64,000 nucleotides of DNA from Sphingobium chungbukense. Lineage in GTDB: Bacteria > Pseudomonadota > Alphaproteobacteria > Sphingomonadales > Sphingomonadaceae. Shown here one piece after another: positions 61,678 through 64,000 of this stretch (position 1 is its first letter; each line of letters starts with the position of its first letter). The position numbers and the translations under genes were made by a program. Under the pieces are notes generated by a model. It had not been told where the DNA came from. It saw only the letters and a list, made by a program, of their open reading frames with translations, and did no database searches. The stretch is taken from contig NZ_LBIC01000009.1 of the NCBI RefSeq assembly GCF_001005725.1, forward strand, positions 186,001 through 250,000, given 5' to 3'.

Positions 61678-64000
61678 ATGCATGGGATGAAGGGGGAGAA
61701 TGGGGGGCCGTGGCCACGGCTGTTCGCGGCCGCGGAGCGGCTGGCGAAGGCCCGTTCGTTGTCCGATGTGGTCGATGTCGTGCGATCGGCGGCGCGGGGG
61801 ATCATCGGCGCGCAGGGAATCTGCTTCGTCACCGCCGATGGCGACCATTGTCATTATGTCGCGGAAGACGCGATCGAACCGCTGTGGGCGGGACAGCGCT
61901 TCCTCATGAGCGAATGCGTGTCGGGCTGGGCGATGCTGCATGGGGAACCCGCCATCATCCCGGACATCTGGCGCGACCCTCGCGTGCCGCAGACGGCCTA
62001 TGCGCCGACCTTTGTGAAGAGCATGGTGATGATGCCGGTCGATACCGGCGTCACTGAGGCGGCGATCGGCGCCTATTGGGACAGGGTGGGCGCGATCGAC
62101 GACTTCGCCGTGGCGTTGCTGGAACAACTGGCGCGGCTGGTGGCGGCGGCGATCCGCAACGTCTCGCTTCAGACCAGCTTCGAGATCGTCAACCAGACCG
62201 GGGCCGCGGTGGCCGCCGATCAGGATCTGGAACGCATCGTCCAGACCGTCACCGATGCCGGGGTGGAACTGACCGGGGCGGAATTCGGCGCCTTCTTCTA
62301 CAATCAAGTCGGGGAGGATGGGGAGAGTTACATGCTCTACACCCTTTCGGGAGTGGAGCGGGAAGCCTTTGCCGGCTTTCCCATGCCGCGCAATACGGCA
62401 GTGTTCGCGCCGACCTTCGCGGGCCAGGGGGTGGTGCGGTCGAACGACATAAGGCTGGATGCGCGCTACGGCCATAATCCGCCGCATGAAGGCATGCCGC
62501 CAGGGCATCTGCCCGTGGCCAGCTATCTGGCGGTGCCGGTGGTTTCGCACAGCGGGGAGGTGCATGGCGGCCTGTTCTTCGGCCATCGCCTGCCCGGCCG
62601 TTTCAGCGCGGAACATGAAAAGATATTGGCGGGCATAGCCGGGCACGCCGCCACCGCCATCGACAACGCCCGGCTGCATGCGCAGGCGCGGCGGGAAATC
62701 GCCGCCCGTGCCGATGTCGAGGCGGAGTTACGCCAGCTCAACGCCACGCTGGAGCAGCGGATCGAGCAGCGCACGTCGGAAATCCAGCGCGCTTTCACCA
62801 GGCTGGAGGAAAGCGAGCAGCGCTTCGGCAAGCTGGTGCAGGGGGTGACGGACTATGCGCTGTGCATGCTGGACGCGTCGGGCATCATCACCAACTGGAA
62901 TGCAGGTGCCGAACGCATCAAGGGCTATGCCGCCGAGGAGATATTGGGGCGGCATTTCTCGATCTTCTATACCCCGGCCGACCGGGAGGCGGGGATGCCG
63001 GAGCGGACGATCCGGATCGCGTCGGTCGCGGGGCGGTTCGAGGCGGAAGGCTGGCGCATGCGGCGCGACGGCCGCGAATATTGGGCCAATATCGTCGTCG
63101 ACGCGATCCATGACGAGCAGGGCAGGCTGATCGGCTTTGCCAAGGTGACGCGCGACCTGACCGAGAAACGCGCGATCGAGGAGCAACTCCGCCAGGCCCA
63201 GAAAATGGAAGCGGTGGGCCAGTTGACCGGGGGGATCGCGCATGACTTCAATAATCTGCTGACCGTCATCGCGGGCAATATCGAATTGGCCGAGCGGGCG
63301 CTGCATAAGGGCGATGAGCAGGACAAGGCGCTGCGGGCGGTCGGCAATGCAATGAAGGGTGCGGAGCGGGCAGCGGCGCTGACGCAGCGATTGCTGGCCT
63401 TTTCGCGCCGTCAGCCGTTATCGCCCAAGCCGGTCGACCTGGGGCAGATGACCGACGGACTCGCCGAACTGCTGAAGCGGTCGCTGGGCGAGTTGATCCG
63501 GCTCGACATCCGGCGTGGCGAGGGTCTGTGGGCGGTGGAGGCCGACCCCAATCAGATGGAGAGCACGTTGCTCAATCTGGCGGTCAATGCCCGCGACGCC
63601 ATGGCCAACGGTGGCATATTGACCATCGAGACGGTCAATATGCCTCTCGACGAAGCCTATGTCGCGCGGCATCCCTATGTGGTCGCCGGGGACTATGTGA
63701 TGATCGCGGTGGCCGACACCGGCACCGGCATGTCGCAGGAAACGCTGGCGAAGATCTTCGAACCCTTCTTCACCACCAAAGAGATCGGACGCGGTACGGG
63801 GCTGGGGCTCAGCCAGGTCTATGGCTTCGTCAAGCAGTCGGGCGGCCATATCGAGGTCCAGTCGCGCGAAGGGCAGGGGACGACGGTGCAGCTCTTCCTG
63901 CCGCGTTTCACCGGAAAGGCGGGGCCGTGGGAGGGCGCGCGCGTTCCTGGCGCTGACCGGCAGGCGAAGGGCGAGACGATCCTGGTGGTGGAGGATGATG
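61678..64000 (+). CDS. GAF-GAF-PAS hybrid histidine kinase (3' end beyond window)
   Basis: Soluble sensor kinase, at least 774 aa; the frame is open at the window edge. Two GAF domains (about 15-160 and 165-315), a coiled coil ([24 protein letters not shown]), one PAS domain (about 390-490, with [22 protein letters not shown] and the NIVVDAIHD segment), HisKA ([14 protein letters not shown]), HATPase_c ([28 protein letters not shown]) and the start of a receiver domain (ETILVVEDD) at the edge. It has the same kinase core type as the LOV kinase at 37,142. Start ATG 61678 or 61687. Ligand unknown. Confidence 0.92.
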   Translation, partial: MHGMKGENGGPWPRLFAAAERLAKARSLSDVVDVVRSAARGIIGAQGICFVTADGDHCHYVAEDAIEPLWAGQRFLMSECVSGWAMLHGEPAIIPDIWRDPRVPQTAYAPTFVKSMVMMPVDTGVTEAAIGAYWDRVGAIDDFAVALLEQLARLVAAAIRNVSLQTSFEIVNQTGAAVAADQDLERIVQTVTDAGVELTGAEFGAFFYNQVGEDGESYMLYTLSGVEREAFAGFPMPRNTAVFAPTFAGQGVVRSNDIRLDARYGHNPPHEGMPPGHLPVASYLAVPVVSHSGEVHGGLFFGHRLPGRFSAEHEKILAGIAGHAATAIDNARLHAQARREIAARADVEAELRQLNATLEQRIEQRTSEIQRAFTRLEESEQRFGKLVQGVTDYALCMLDASGIITNWNAGAERIKGYAAEEILGRHFSIFYTPADREAGMPERTIRIASVAGRFEAEGWRMRRDGREYWANIVVDAIHDEQGRLIGFAKVTRDLTEKRAIEEQLRQAQKMEAVGQLTGGIAHDFNNLLTVIAGNIELAERALHKGDEQDKALRAVGNAMKGAERAAALTQRLLAFSRRQPLSPKPVDLGQMTDGLAELLKRSLGELIRLDIRRGEGLWAVEADPNQMESTLLNLAVNARDAMANGGILTIETVNMPLDEAYVARHPYVVAGDYVMIAVADTGTGMSQETLAKIFEPFFTTKEIGRGTGLGLSQVYGFVKQSGGHIEVQSREGQGTTVQLFLPRFTGKAGPWEGARVPGADRQAKGETILVVEDD

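Noticed and set aside
1-64000. tRNA, rRNA or CRISPR array
   Set aside because: I looked for clover-leaf-like and regularly spaced repeat patterns and saw none; the only regular short repeats are the iterons, the parS-like palindromes and the three-copy transposon repeat.

Overview
The window looks like part of a large plasmid or chromid of a sphingomonad-type alphaproteobacterium. The evidence is high GC with GC-rich third codon positions, gene families typical of Sphingomonas, Sphingobium and Novosphingobium (RHE_PE00001-type proteins, RPA-type RepA, the GMC/SDR/GH15 set, GGAAC...GTT stress promoters), and a complete replication and partition module at the right end. The organism assignment is an inference; no rRNA, tRNA or CRISPR array was seen.

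Left part (1-31,000) is mostly respiration. At 1-4,270 lies an A1-type cytochrome c oxidase locus (subunit I cut by the window edge, subunit II with a haem c domain, a lipoprotein cytochrome c, a di-haem cytochrome c, cytochrome b561, CtaG). At 4,341-14,189 is a stress and envelope block: GH15 glycosidase, SDR oxidoreductase, a 3' relic of a GMC oxidoreductase, a PoxB-like ThDP enzyme, a YcbB-type L,D-transpeptidase, a YetF/DUF421 protein, DUF2254 and an AI-2E-family permease. A PQQ dehydrogenase and an FdhF/YdeP molybdoenzyme follow. At 19,289-30,882 is one 12-gene minus-strand operon for alternative complex III (ActABCDEF), a small membrane protein, an SCO protein and an A2-type (YS-motif) cytochrome oxidase. 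All eleven gene junctions in it overlap, so quinol oxidation and O2 reduction are encoded as one coupled unit. ActF carries an apparent 1-base frameshift.

Middle part (31,000-48,200) is mainly ion and osmotic homeostasis: aspartic protease, BetT-type BCCT carrier, Na+/H+ antiporter, a decayed MgtC relic, universal stress protein, a LOV-domain hybrid histidine kinase (probable blue-light sensor), ClC channel, an APC-like membrane protein, a DUF389 protein, a SulP permease and small secreted or lipoproteins.

Right part (48,501-64,000) is mobile and plasmid backbone. A 7.1-kb Tni-type transposon (48,501-55,596) has 22/25 matching inverted ends. It encodes TniA (DD35E), TniB and TniQ, plus a tyrosine recombinase where related transposons have a serine resolvase, and an RHE_PE00001-family protein. 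Beyond it are a second RHE_PE00001-family gene, an array of five ~22-bp iterons plus one inverted copy (candidate oriV), repA, two GTTTCCCCGGGGAAAC palindromes (candidate parS), parB, parA and a GAF/PAS hybrid histidine kinase that runs off the window.

Several genes share sites resembling the alphaproteobacterial general-stress sigma factor EcfG promoter (GGAAC-N16/17-CGTT or GGTT). This suggests that much of the stress block belongs to one regulon.
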